The position numbers were made by a program, and so were the translations under genes. Below are positions 25,172 to 32,989 of a stretch of 64,000 bases of DNA, in pieces; positions within the stretch are counted from its first letter, which is position 1, and each line of letters starts with the position of its first letter. The notes beneath the pieces are model-generated. The model did no database searches. It saw only the letters and a list, made by a program, of their open reading frames with translations, and was not told the origin of the DNA. Source of the stretch: a bacterium (GTDB lineage Bacteria > Sysuimicrobiota > Sysuimicrobiia > Sysuimicrobiales > Segetimicrobiaceae); assembly GCA_035945995.1 (NCBI GenBank), contig DASYZR010000005.1, positions 20,578 to 84,577 on the forward strand, in the 5' to 3' direction.

Positions 25172-25551
25172 ACGAGCGGGAGGAGCTTCTTGACGCGCCG
25201 GCGGTAGCCGGCATATTGCGGGTACGTCCGGGCCAGCCAGTGCTCCTCGCGGCGCGACTTGAGATCGAAGAGCGCGAAAAGGAGCACGCCGAGACCGAGC
25301 GTCACCGGACTGCGCCACACGAGGGCCCAGCCCAACGCGCCGAGACTCACGCCTCCATATATGGGATGCCGGACCATGGCGTACACACCGTCTTCCACCA
25401 ACGTCGCACCGCGTTTCGGATGAGGGAACGGGCTGAGGTTCTTGCGACCCAGGCTCCCGAGCCCGGCGAGACCGAGGAGCAGTCCCGCCCCGCCGATCAG
25501 GACGCCCGCATACTCGCCCCGCGCGTTGCGCCACCACGCGGCGCCGTTCAC
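24937..25551 (-). CDS. Isoprenylcysteine carboxyl methyltransferase-like membrane protein
   Basis: The protein has about 204 residues and carries the ICMT/PEMT family core: KRGATLVEDGVYAMVRHPIY near residues 45-64, the SAM-binding RHP motif, then two membrane helices and the FDLKSRREEHWLARTYPQYA segment with the conserved E. The last 80 residues, basic and low in hydrophobicity, lie opposite the ogg gene and may not be functional. The GTG at 25551 has GAGAGG upstream; an ATG at 25629 is possible. The methyl acceptor is unknown, since bacterial members act on various lipids. Confidence 0.7.
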   Translation of the reverse strand: MNGAAWWRNARGEYAGVLIGGAGLLLGLAGLGSLGRKNLSPFPHPKRGATLVEDGVYAMVRHPIYGGVSLGALGWALVWRSPVTLGLGVLLFALFDLKSRREEHWLARTYPQYAGYRRRVKKLLPLVYETPRLETVRSRAVRGVDGAVRHRARAYAKRCCCAYPASGPKRSRANAWMSRSRRARPWKYSRSTARRTHTSTGNAA

Positions 25552-25708
25552 GTGTCGCCTCTCGTGCAGGATGGCACCGGCGCCCTCCCGGTCAGGCCTG
25601 TCCGTTGGGACAGGCGGTCTCCCGACCATTGTACCGGTGGAGCGGCGCCGGCGCGGCGGGTATTCTGGTGTGCAAAGGCCGGCCCTTCGCCGGAGCAAGG
25701 AGGACGCC

Positions 25709-26446
25709 ATGTCTGTTCGTGGCGCTGGTGATCAGATCAAGGCAATCGTATCCACATGGGACGGAATCAGCCCGCAGGCGCACCGGTTCGGTGGGACCGA
25801 GTACCGCCTGGGCAGCCGCGAGATCGGCCACGTCCACGGCGATCGTCTGGTCGATATCCCGGTCCCCACCAACGTGCGGAACGAGCTGGTGGCGGCGGGA
25901 CAAGCCGCACCCCACCACGTCCTCCCGGACAGCGGGTGGGTCAGCTTCTACATCCGGGAACCGGCCGACGTGCGGCGGGCGATCGCCCTCCTCCAGCGGT
26001 CGTACGACATCGCGGTGGCCCAGAGGACAAAGCCGCGCCCGGGGGGATGCCTCGCGGCCGGCGTGAGCGACGTCACGGGGAAGGCCGAACCGCCGGGGAG
26101 GCCCATGATGATCCACCAACTTCGGATCTACGAGATCTTCGAGCGGAACAAGCCCGCGTTCCATGCGCGCTTCCGCGACCACGCCGCGCGCATCATGCGC
26201 GGCTACGGCTTTGACATCGTCGCCATGTGGGAGGCGCGGACCCCCCGGCGGACGGAGTTCGTCTACCTGCTGGCATGGCCGGACGAGGATACGAAGACGG
26301 CGGCGTGGGCTCAATTCATGGCGGACGAGGAGTGGAAGGAGATCAAGCGCGTGACGAGCGCCGCGCACGGCGACCTGGTCGGCGAGATCGAGGACCGCGT
26401 GCTCGTGCCGGCCGGGTACTCGCCCCGGCCCCTGCCCGGGCGCTGA
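25709..26446 (+). CDS. DUF5519 (luciferase-domain) - NIPSNAP fusion protein
   Basis: The 245-residue protein has two domains. Residues 15-105 (AHRFGGTEYRLGSREIGHVH, APHHVLPDSGWVSFYIREP) match the DUF5519 family, whose catalytic role is unknown. Residues 133-235 (MIHQLRIYEIFERNKPAFHA, FVYLLAWPDEDTKTAAWAQF) match NIPSNAP, a dimeric ferredoxin-like fold. AAGGAGG precedes the ATG at 25709. A second ribosome site (GGGGAGG at 26095-26101) precedes an in-frame ATG-ATG at 26105 at the domain border, so the NIPSNAP half could also be made alone. No stop separates the halves. Confidence 0.7.
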   Translation: MSVRGAGDQIKAIVSTWDGISPQAHRFGGTEYRLGSREIGHVHGDRLVDIPVPTNVRNELVAAGQAAPHHVLPDSGWVSFYIREPADVRRAIALLQRSYDIAVAQRTKPRPGGCLAAGVSDVTGKAEPPGRPMMIHQLRIYEIFERNKPAFHARFRDHAARIMRGYGFDIVAMWEARTPRRTEFVYLLAWPDEDTKTAAWAQFMADEEWKEIKRVTSAAHGDLVGEIEDRVLVPAGYSPRPLPGR

Positions 26447-26472
26447 CCGCCGGCGAATCTCGGCCGGCGGTT
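26446..26472. terminator. Hairpin between the fusion gene and selD
   Basis: ACCGCCGGC (26446-26454) pairs with GCCGGCGGT (26463-26471) around GAATCTCG, starting at the stop codon of the fusion gene. Two T residues then TCCC follow. It sits between convergent genes and could act in both directions. Confidence 0.5.
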
Positions 26473-26499
26473 CCCGTTGCGCGTTCCACGCCCGGACGC

Positions 26500-27549
26500 T
26501 CAGCCGAGAACGGCGATCTCCCCCCGCCCCGGTCCGGTGATCTCGCCGATCACCGCGGCCACGGGCAGGCCGCCCGCCTGCAGCGCCTGCACGAGCGTGT
26601 CGCACCGCGCTTCCGGTACCGCGATGAGGAGGCCGCCGGAGGTCTGCGCGTCGCAGAGGAGCACTTGGGCGTCCTCGCCCACCCCGTCCCACGACACCAC
26701 GTCCTGCAGCGACTCGCGGTTGCGCTGCGTGCCGCCCGGGATCGCGTGGGCGTGCACGAGCGGCCAGGCGGCGTCGATGATCGGCACGTCGCGAAGCCTG
26801 ACGCGCGCGCCGACCCCGGCCCCGCGTGTCATCTCCGCCAGGTGCCCCAGCAGGCCGAACCCGGTGATATCGGTCGCGGCGGACACGCCGACCGCCATCA
26901 TCACTTCCGCGGCGGGCTTGTTGAGCGCCGCCATGATCCGGATCGCCTCGCCGACCGCCTCCGGCGGGGCCTTGCCCTGCTTGAGTCCGGTCGTGAGAAT
27001 GCCCATCCCGAGCGGCTTCGTCAGGACCAGCCGGTCGCCGGGGCGGGCCGCCGCGTTCGTGATGACGCGGTCGGGGTGGACAAACCCGGTCACGGCCAGC
27101 CCGTACTTCGGCTCGGGGTCGTCGATCGTGTGCCCGCCGATGATGGTCACCCCCGCTTCCGCGCACTTGTCGGCGCCGCCGCGGAGGATCTCGCCGAGCA
27201 CGCTCAGGGGGAGTTTCGCGCGGGGGAAGCCCGCGAAATTCAGCGCCAGACGCGGCGTGCCGCCCATCGCGTAGACGTCGCTGAGCGCGTTCGCCGCCGC
27301 GATCATCCCGAACCAGTACGGATCGTCGACGACCGGCGTGAAGATGTCGATCGTCTGCACGAGCGCCATCTCCGGCCCGAGGCGGTAGACGCCCGCGTCG
27401 TCGGCGGTGCTCGTGCCGACGAGGACGTTGGGGTCGGTGATCGGTGGCAGGTGGCGCAGAACCTGCGCCAGGTCGCTCGGACTCAGCTTGGACGCTCAGC
27501 CCGCGCAGGCCACCATGCTGGTGAGCCTGATCCGCTCGCGGTCGCTCAT
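26500..27549 (-). CDS. selD: Selenide, water dikinase, a selenoprotein (Sec18 by in-frame UGA)
   Basis: SelD makes selenophosphate from selenide and ATP, the selenium donor for selenocysteine and selenouridine. From the ATG at 27549, with GGGAGG upstream, the frame reads MSDRERIRLTSMVACAG, then TGA at 27496-27498, then ASKLSPSDLAQVL, and continues without a break to 26500 (349 residues, normal length). The TGA is exactly where SelD has its catalytic Cys or Sec (CAGU/C-A-K). The ATP-binding lysine position reads Ser-Lys. Later blocks (ADDAGVYRLG, ALSDVYAMGGTP, GGHTIDDPEPKYGLAVTG, TSGGLLIAVP) are all intact. A SECIS-like hairpin follows the TGA. Standard gene callers would start at 27369 and lose the active site. 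Confidence 0.93.
27452..27470 (-). promoter_or_regulatory. Bacterial SECIS hairpin in selD
   Basis: On the coding strand, TGGCGCAG pairs perfectly with CTGCGCCA around a GTT loop, 25 bases after the in-frame TGA. The core GCAGGTTCTGC closely resembles the loop of the Escherichia coli fdhF SECIS (GCAGGTCTGC), and the distance fits the known range for bacterial elements. SelB would bind here to recode UGA as selenocysteine. Confidence 0.85.
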
Positions 27550-27592
27550 GCGGCCTCCCGGGGGCGGCCGGTCTCGCCGCCGCCGGGATCAA

Positions 27593-27621
27593 TTGTAGCA
27601 CGGGCCGGCCGCTGCTATAGT
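27593..27621 (+). promoter_or_regulatory. Promoter of the LysR regulator gene
   Basis: TTGTAG, 17 bases and TATAGT precede the LysR gene; transcription would start near 27628, about nine bases before its ATG. On the opposite strand, TACAAT (27592-27597) overlaps the -35 and could serve selD, so the two divergent genes may compete for polymerase here. Confidence 0.7.
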
Positions 27622-27636
27622 ATCGCCGGGGCCACC

Positions 27637-28563
27637 ATGGCGATCAATCTCCACCTGCTGAAAATCTTCCACGCCGTCGCGCGATCCGGCAGCTTCTCGC
27701 GCGCGGCCTCAGAACTGGCGATCAGCCAGCCCTCCGTCAGCATTCAGGTCGGCGAACTCGAGCGGCAGTTCGGCGTGGAGCTCTTCGAGCCCGCGGGCAA
27801 GTCGGTGCGTCTGACCGAGGCGGGGCGGGTCTGCTACGATTACGCCGGCCGCATCCTCACGCTGATCGACGAAGCACAGCGGGCCATGGACGACGTCAAG
27901 GGGCTGCAGCGCGGCCGGCTCCTGCTCGGCGCGACGCAGGTCCCCGGGACCTACATTCTGCCGGCGCTGCTGGGCCGGCTGAAGGCCCAACTGCCTCGCC
28001 TCGAGATCGCACTGCGAATCGACGAGCCGAGAAAGATCCAGGAGATGGTGCTGCGGCACGAGCTCGACCTCGCGGTCACGGGCTCGCGGATCGCCCTGCC
28101 GGATCTCGAGGCCGTTCCGCTGGCCACGGACGAGCTGGTGCTGATCGTCGGGCCCGCGCACCGGTTCGCCGGCCTGTCCGAGGTCGCGGTCGGTGACCTC
28201 GCGGCGGAGCCCTTCGTCCTGCGCGAGCGCGGGTCGGGCAGCCGCGAGCTGCTCGACGACGCGCTGCACCGCGCCGGCGTGTATGTCACGCCGGCGCTGG
28301 AACTCGAAGGCGTCGACGCGGTCAAGCAGGCCGTGATCGCGAACCTCGGAATCTCGATCCTCTCCCGCTGCGCGATCGACCTTGAAGTCGCGGCCGGCCG
28401 GCTCCACGTGATCCCCGTGCGGGGGCTCGCGGTCCGCCGGACGATCTGGCTGGTCCGGCACCGCGACCGGCAGCTGCCCCGCGTCGCGCAGGCGTTCCTG
28501 ACGCTCGTCACGGCGCCGCCGGGCATCGCGGCCGCGCCGGCGGCACCACAGGCGACAGGATGA
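27637..28563 (+). CDS. LysR-type transcriptional regulator
   Basis: The 308-residue protein has a winged helix-turn-helix at residues 1-60 (LLKIFHAVARSGSFSRAASE, LAISQPSVSIQVGELERQFG) and a LysR substrate-binding domain from about 90 (GRLLLGATQVPGTYILPALL). The pattern resembles CysL/CbbR-like regulators. It binds DNA as a tetramer and responds to a small molecule. It is divergent from selD across an 87-base gap that holds its own promoter, so autoregulation is likely and control of selD is possible. Confidence 0.9.
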   Translation: MAINLHLLKIFHAVARSGSFSRAASELAISQPSVSIQVGELERQFGVELFEPAGKSVRLTEAGRVCYDYAGRILTLIDEAQRAMDDVKGLQRGRLLLGATQVPGTYILPALLGRLKAQLPRLEIALRIDEPRKIQEMVLRHELDLAVTGSRIALPDLEAVPLATDELVLIVGPAHRFAGLSEVAVGDLAAEPFVLRERGSGSRELLDDALHRAGVYVTPALELEGVDAVKQAVIANLGISILSRCAIDLEVAAGRLHVIPVRGLAVRRTIWLVRHRDRQLPRVAQAFLTLVTAPPGIAAAPAAPQATG

Positions 28564-28614
28564 TCGCCGGCGCCGAAGGAGATCCACAACTCTGCCGGAG
28601 CCGCTGATGCGAGG

Positions 28615-29082
28615 GTGAGCGCCGCGCTGCGCCGCCAGGCGTTGGAGTATCTGGGGACGCATAACACCCTGACCGTGGCCACGGCCGGCCCGGGCGACGT
28701 CTGGGCGGCCGCGGTCTTCTACGTCAACGACGCCTTCGTGTTGTACTGGCTTTCCGATCCCGCGAGCCGCCATTCCCGGAACATCGCGCACCATCCGGAC
28801 GTGGCGATCGCCATCCATGAAGATTACCGGGACTGGCGCGTGATTCAGGGGATGCAGATGGAGGGGACGGCCCACGAAATCGGGCCGATTCGAGCGGCCG
28901 ACCGCGCCGTGCGGCTGTACGCGGCCAAGTACCCGTTCCTCGGCGACTGGCGAAATCCGCCACCCGCCCTGGCCGCGGCGCTCGAGGGTACGCGGGTCTA
29001 CCGATTCACCCCGCGCAGGGTCTTCTTCATCGACAACACCCGGGAATTCGGACACCGCGAAGAGATCGATCCGGCCGGGTAG
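28615..29082 (+). CDS. Pyridoxamine 5'-phosphate oxidase-like FMN-binding protein
   Basis: The 155-residue protein has the split-barrel PPOX fold pattern: LEYLGTHNTLTVATAGPGDV near residues 10-29, AAAVFYVNDAFVLYWLSDPA and a conserved HSRNIAHHPDVAIAIHED segment. This group binds FMN, F420 or haem and includes pyridoxamine oxidase, general stress proteins and uncharacterised reductases. A GTG at 28615 opens the frame, with only a weak ribosome site close by. It follows the LysR gene by 51 bases and may be co-transcribed. Confidence 0.8.
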   Translation: MSAALRRQALEYLGTHNTLTVATAGPGDVWAAAVFYVNDAFVLYWLSDPASRHSRNIAHHPDVAIAIHEDYRDWRVIQGMQMEGTAHEIGPIRAADRAVRLYAAKYPFLGDWRNPPPALAAALEGTRVYRFTPRRVFFIDNTREFGHREEIDPAG

Positions 29083-29150
29083 CCGGCTGCGACTAAACGG
29101 CCCATGCGTTCTCCAATCCGATCCCGGCCGCGGTGCGAACGGCAGGGTGT

Positions 29151-29864
29151 ATGGTGCAGGTCGCCGCGCTCGTGCTGTACGCCGCCGCCCTGCTCGCCGT
29201 GGACCAGTTTGTCGACCGCGGCGGGCAAGTGGTACTCGGGTGCGTGACGGCCGCCGTGCTCGTTGTGGCCTGCCGGCCCCTGTCCACCGAAGACCGCGTG
29301 CAGGTCGTGGTGGTGGTGCTCGTGGCCACGTGCTTCGAGGTCATCGGTTCGGTCCTCTGGGGACTGTACCGGTACCGGCTCGGCAATCTGCCCCTGTTCG
29401 TGCCGCCCGGTCACGGGCTCGTGTACCTGACCGGCCTCCAGGTCAGCCGCCTCGCACCGGTGATTCGCCATGCCCGGAGCTTCGTCCGGCTCGTGTTCGC
29501 GCTCGGCGTCGCCTGGGCCGCCGTCGGTCTCTCGGGCGTCCTCGGGAGAGTGGACGTGTTTGGCGCAGTCGGGGTCTTGGTGTTTTCGACCTATCTGGTC
29601 CGCGGGCCGGCCCCGACGGTGTACGGAGGTGTCTTTCTGATGGTCGCCTGGCTGGAACTGTACGGAACGGCGCTCGGAACGTGGCGTTGGGCGGCGTTCG
29701 TGCCGGGTATCGGGATCCCGGACGGCAACCCGCCGTCCGGTGCGGCGAGCGGCTACGTGCTGTTCGATATTCTGGCGATGGCCGCTACGCCGCTGTTGAT
29801 CGCCGCCGCGCGCCCGCACAGCGTTCGAGTCGGCCCGCGGGTCCCAGCCCCGGCCGCCGCCTGA
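29151..29864 (+). CDS. Uncharacterised multi-spanning membrane protein
   Basis: The protein has about 237 residues and seven or so hydrophobic segments. Conserved-looking features are the LPLFVPPGHGLVYLTGLQVS loop and the C-terminal GIPDGNPPSGAASGYVLFDI, which looks like a substrate or cofactor loop between the last helices. I do not recognise the family with confidence. The ATG at 29151 is preferred; a GTG six codons upstream is also in frame. Confidence 0.6.
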   Translation: MVQVAALVLYAAALLAVDQFVDRGGQVVLGCVTAAVLVVACRPLSTEDRVQVVVVVLVATCFEVIGSVLWGLYRYRLGNLPLFVPPGHGLVYLTGLQVSRLAPVIRHARSFVRLVFALGVAWAAVGLSGVLGRVDVFGAVGVLVFSTYLVRGPAPTVYGGVFLMVAWLELYGTALGTWRWAAFVPGIGIPDGNPPSGAASGYVLFDILAMAATPLLIAAARPHSVRVGPRVPAPAAA

Positions 29865-29887
29865 GAACGTTCACAACGCCTCGGGCT

Positions 29888-30115
29888 CTATTCCGGGAAC
29901 AGCCAGATGCCGAACATGAGGGCCGTCCCGATCACCGCGATCAGCACCGGGCTGCCGACGAAGAGCGGAAAGACGGTTAGGACGCTGCCTCCGATGACGG
30001 CCCCGATCCGGTCGGTTTTCCGGCCATAGGCGATCGCCGCCATGCCGATGAGGCTGAAGAAGCCGCCGAGAATCAAGGTTGCCGGCGTGAAGCTCAGCAT
30101 CTCGTACCGATTCAT
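29888..30115 (-). CDS. Small two- to three-helix membrane protein
   Basis: The 75-residue protein has hydrophobic helices at about residues 13-31, 37-50 and 54-72, separated by the short charged loop GRKTDRI. The ATG at 30115 has no clear ribosome site; an in-frame ATG five codons later is an option. The family is not recognised. It lies convergent to the previous membrane gene and divergent from the cyclase gene. Confidence 0.5.
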   Translation of the reverse strand: MNRYEMLSFTPATLILGGFFSLIGMAAIAYGRKTDRIGAVIGGSVLTVFPLFVGSPVLIAVIGTALMFGIWLFPE

Positions 30116-30217
30116 GCCCGCGCGCGTGCGGGAATAGACACGGCCGGGCGAAACTTGGGTGACCCTCGGCCGCACAGCAGCCGAGAACGAAGAGGAAACC
30201 GGGATGGAATCCTTCAA

Positions 30218-30223
30218 TACAAT
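30218..30223 (+). promoter_or_regulatory. -10 element placed for a leaderless cyclase mRNA
   Basis: TACAAT ends seven bases before the ATG at 30230, which would put the transcription start at the start codon. No good -35 hexamer is seen 16-18 bases upstream. No ribosome site precedes the ATG, which fits a leaderless transcript. Confidence 0.4.
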
Positions 30224-30229
30224 TCCGAT

Positions 30230-31399
30230 ATGTCTCGGCTCGACGCCGGCAAGCGGGCCGGCCTTCCGAACAGCGCTTTCGCCTACATCGACGCTCGCGG
30301 CCGGCGGCGGCTGCCGATCCACGACGAGGCGCACGTGCGGAACGCGCTCGCGCGCTTCAACCAGGTCGCCTTCGAGGACGATGCCGCGCGGGAGCGCGCC
30401 CGCAAGCGGCTGCTGAACGCGGCGAAGAAGTACGGGCTTGTGCCTGTCGGTTTCATCACGGGTCAGCTGCAATACGAGCAGAAACTGGGGAAGACCGGTC
30501 GCCTCGTCATCGAGCTCGGCCGGAACGGGGCTCCCGGTGAGCTCGAACAGCGCTTGCGCCGCGTCCTCCGGGATCCGACCCTCACGGTCCTCCACTGGTC
30601 GGACGCAGCGGGAGCATACCTCGACGCCGCGGGCAAGCCGGTCCCGCTCCCCGCCGAAGAGGGGCGGCGCGCGGTGACCTATCTCGAGCGCCACGGTCGA
30701 CCGATGACTGCGCTGGTGCACGATCCGGCGGTGCTCGACGATGCGGATCTCGTGGAGACCGTGCTGGCCGCCGTGCGCTTCGTCGTCGAAAACGACCGCG
30801 CGCACGGGCAGATTCAGGCAACGGCAACCGATGCGGCGGCGCTCCCCACCGGGTTCGTCACTCTGCTGATGACCGATATCGAGCGCTCCACCGCCCTTCT
30901 CCATCGACTCGAGGACCGCTACGGCGACCTGCTGGACGGAGTCCGACGCGTACTCCGGGCAAACGTGTCGCAGGCGAGCGGCCGCGAGATCGATTCACGA
31001 GCGGACGAGTTCTTCGCGGTCTTCGGGCGCGCCGCCGACGCCGTCGGGGCGGCGGTGTCCGTCCAGCAGGCGCTGCGCCAGCGCGATTGGCCCGACGATC
31101 TTGACGTCCGGGTCCGCATCGGTATCCACAGCGGCCGGCCAACCCTCACCGATGTTGGCTACATCGGCCTACCCGTCCACACGGCGGCCCGCGTCTGCGC
31201 GGCGGCCCACGGGGGACAGATCGTCATTTCCGGTGAGACGAAGGCAGCCGTGGAGGGATCGGTACCGGCCGGCATTCGCTTCCGCAGCCTGGGCCGGCAT
31301 CGCCTGCCCGGTCTGGCGAATGCCGAAGCGCTCTTCCAGGTCGAGGCGGACGGCCTGTCCGTCGACTTCCCGCCGCCCCGGATAAAGGCCGCAGAATAA
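30230..31399 (+). CDS. Class III adenylate/guanylate cyclase with N-terminal DUF6582-like region
   Basis: The 389-residue protein has an N-terminal segment (AFAYIDARGRRRLPIHDEAH, residues 17-36, then NAAKKYGLVPVGFI) typical of DUF6582-like regions. A C-terminal cyclase catalytic domain starts near residue 208. The two metal aspartates are Asp216 (LLMTDIERST) and Asp259 (RADEFFAVF). The transition-state positions read His317 and Arg321 (GLPVHTAARV), with His replacing the usual Asn, as in several bacterial members. It makes cAMP or cGMP; the nucleotide is not certain. No membrane segment is seen, so it is cytosolic. Confidence 0.85.
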   Translation: MSRLDAGKRAGLPNSAFAYIDARGRRRLPIHDEAHVRNALARFNQVAFEDDAARERARKRLLNAAKKYGLVPVGFITGQLQYEQKLGKTGRLVIELGRNGAPGELEQRLRRVLRDPTLTVLHWSDAAGAYLDAAGKPVPLPAEEGRRAVTYLERHGRPMTALVHDPAVLDDADLVETVLAAVRFVVENDRAHGQIQATATDAAALPTGFVTLLMTDIERSTALLHRLEDRYGDLLDGVRRVLRANVSQASGREIDSRADEFFAVFGRAADAVGAAVSVQQALRQRDWPDDLDVRVRIGIHSGRPTLTDVGYIGLPVHTAARVCAAAHGGQIVISGETKAAVEGSVPAGIRFRSLGRHRLPGLANAEALFQVEADGLSVDFPPPRIKAAE

Positions 31400-31433
31400 A
31401 AATCCTGGCGTTCTCATTGGCGAGAGTACTGTG

Positions 31434-31463
31434 TTGACCCATTCTGCGGCGGTCTGTTATGAT
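31434..31463 (+). promoter_or_regulatory. Promoter of the serine T-box operon
   Basis: TTGACC and TATGAT are separated by 18 bases; the -10 is preceded by TGT. Transcription would start near 31470, directly before the T-box Stem I. Confidence 0.75.
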
Positions 31464-31469
31464 GCAGAA

Positions 31470-31735
31470 AATCATACGGGCGATGACGGAGACCCGAAGT
31501 CGCGCGATCCCCTAAGAGAGCCGGTGATCGGGTGCAAGCCGGTGGAATCGCGGACCTAGTCCACTCCTGAGCCCGCGGCCGAACGCGCCCGGTCGTCCCG
31601 GCGCCAAGGCCGCCGGGTCTGCCCGTTATCGCTGTCGAGCGCCGGCCCTCCGCCCCACGCACATACCAAGGGGCCGGCAGAGGAGTGGCACCGCGAGCGC
31701 TCTCGCCTCCTGTGGCGGGAGCGCCGTCATTTTGC
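31470..31735 (+). ncRNA. T-box riboswitch, serine specifier UCC
   Basis: The leader contains the T-box hallmarks in order. The Stem I base is GGAG (31488-31491) with CTCC (31564-31567), and CGCGAT/ATCGCG forms the upper stem. AGAGAG (31515-31520) is followed by the distal CCGG...GGTGCAAG...CCGG hairpin. In the specifier loop, TCC (31560-31562) is followed by A. The antiterminator pairs AGGAG (31681-31685) with CTCCT (31707-31711), with the bulge TGGCACC, and GCGAG with CTCGC. The competing terminator is at 31697-31724. UCC is a serine codon read by tRNA-Ser(GGA), and the downstream genes make and charge serine. Uncharged tRNA should therefore switch the operon on. Confidence 0.93.
31697..31733 (+). 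terminator. T-box-controlled intrinsic terminator
   Basis: GCGCTCTCGCC (31697-31707) pairs with GGCGGGAGCGC (31714-31724), with one G-T pair, around TCCTGT. TCATTTT follows. Its left arm overlaps the antiterminator, so the two are exclusive. Confidence 0.85.
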
Positions 31736-31809
31736 GGCGGTGCCCCGAGCACATGATTGAAACGGCGCGCCCCTGGGACGCGTCGATGCCAAGCACCTGG
31801 AGGACCGCG

Positions 31810-32979
31810 ATGCGCGAGTTGCCGGACGACACTCTGTTGATCCCCGGACCCACGCCCCTGCCGCCCGAGGTCCTCGACGCCATGCACCGGCAGATGACCA
31901 ACCATCGCGGACCGGCGTTCGGCGCGATCATGCGCGAGATCCTCGAGGGTCTCCGCGAGGTGTTTCAGACGCGCCACGACATCCTGACCTTCGTCACCTC
32001 GGGCACCGGCGGACTCGAGGCCGCGGTGGTCAACCTCATCTCCCCGGGCGACCGCATCCTGTCGGTCAACAACGGCCATTTCTGCGAGCGGTGGGCCGAG
32101 GTCGCGGAACGCTTCGGCGCCACGGTGGACCGGATTACTGCGCCGTGGGGCGAGCGGGTGCCCGTCGCGGAAGTCGCGGCCCGCCTGCGCGCCGATGCCG
32201 GTGGCGATTATCAGGCCGTCCTCGTGACGCAGAGCGAGACGAGTACGGGCGTGCACAACGACGTGCGGGCGATTCGCGAGGCGATGGGCGGCCACCCGGC
32301 GCTGCTGATGGTCGACGCGATCAGCAGCCTGGGCGCGATCCCGCTCGCGACCGATGCCTGGGGAGTGGACGTCGTGGTCGCCGCCTCTCAGAAGGCGCTG
32401 ATGAGCCCGCCCGGCCTCGCGTTCCTGAGCGTCGGCGACCGCGCCTGGGCGGCCGCGGAGCGCTGCGCCACGCCGCGGTTCTACCTCGACTTCGCACGGG
32501 CCCGGACCGCGGCGCGGCTGGCCAACCCGTCCACGCCGTTTACGACGGCGGTGACGGTCGCGTACGCGGTGCAGGCGGCGCTCCGCCTGATTCGGCAGGA
32601 GGGGCTCGAGCAGGTCTACGCCCGGCACCGGCGGATGGCACGCCTCGTCCGGGCCGGCGTTCGCGGCATGGGACTCCAGCCGTTCGTCGACGACGCCGCG
32701 GCCGTGGACACGGTCACGACGGTGCGGATGCCCCAGGAGGTCGACGGCCTCAAGGTCGTCGCGCATGCCCGCGAGCGGTACCAGGTCCTCCTGGGCAGCG
32801 GCATCGGGCGCCTCGAGCACGACGTCATCCGCATCGGCCATCTCGGCTACACGCGGTCGGAGTGGCTGCTCGACGGGCTCGAGACTCTCGGGCGGACCCT
32901 CGCCGACCTCGGACACCCGGTGCGCACCGAGGACGGCCAGCGGGCCGCGAAAGACGTGCTCGAAGCCGCGGTGGGGTAG
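31810..32979 (+). CDS. Class V aminotransferase (serine/alanine-glyoxylate or phosphoserine type)
   Basis: The 389-residue enzyme begins MRELPDDTLLIPGPTPLPPE, the classic IPGPT start of the serine-pyruvate/alanine-glyoxylate aminotransferase branch. Its PLP lysine lies in VVVAASQKALMSPPGLAFL. In many lineages a gene of this type next to serA supplies the phosphoserine aminotransferase step. Here it is the first gene of the T-box-controlled operon, so a role in serine synthesis is likely. GGAGG precedes the ATG at 31810. Whether it uses phosphohydroxypyruvate or glyoxylate cannot be read from the sequence. Confidence 0.88.
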   Translation: MRELPDDTLLIPGPTPLPPEVLDAMHRQMTNHRGPAFGAIMREILEGLREVFQTRHDILTFVTSGTGGLEAAVVNLISPGDRILSVNNGHFCERWAEVAERFGATVDRITAPWGERVPVAEVAARLRADAGGDYQAVLVTQSETSTGVHNDVRAIREAMGGHPALLMVDAISSLGAIPLATDAWGVDVVVAASQKALMSPPGLAFLSVGDRAWAAAERCATPRFYLDFARARTAARLANPSTPFTTAVTVAYAVQAALRLIRQEGLEQVYARHRRMARLVRAGVRGMGLQPFVDDAAAVDTVTTVRMPQEVDGLKVVAHARERYQVLLGSGIGRLEHDVIRIGHLGYTRSEWLLDGLETLGRTLADLGHPVRTEDGQRAAKDVLEAAVG

Positions 32980-32989
32980 GAGCGCCGCG

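Noticed and set aside
26500..27369. selD read as a gene starting at 27369, or as a pseudogene with a nonsense codon
   Set aside because: The sequence upstream of 27369 is fully SelD-like, and the TGA falls on the Cys/Sec site with a SECIS hairpin. A 5'-truncated or broken gene would not keep these.
32765..32989. N-terminal extension of SerA of about 75 codons
   Set aside because: This part lies inside the upstream aminotransferase gene in another frame and lacks similarity to SerA. The ATG at 32990 has a ribosome site and gives the normal 529-residue length.
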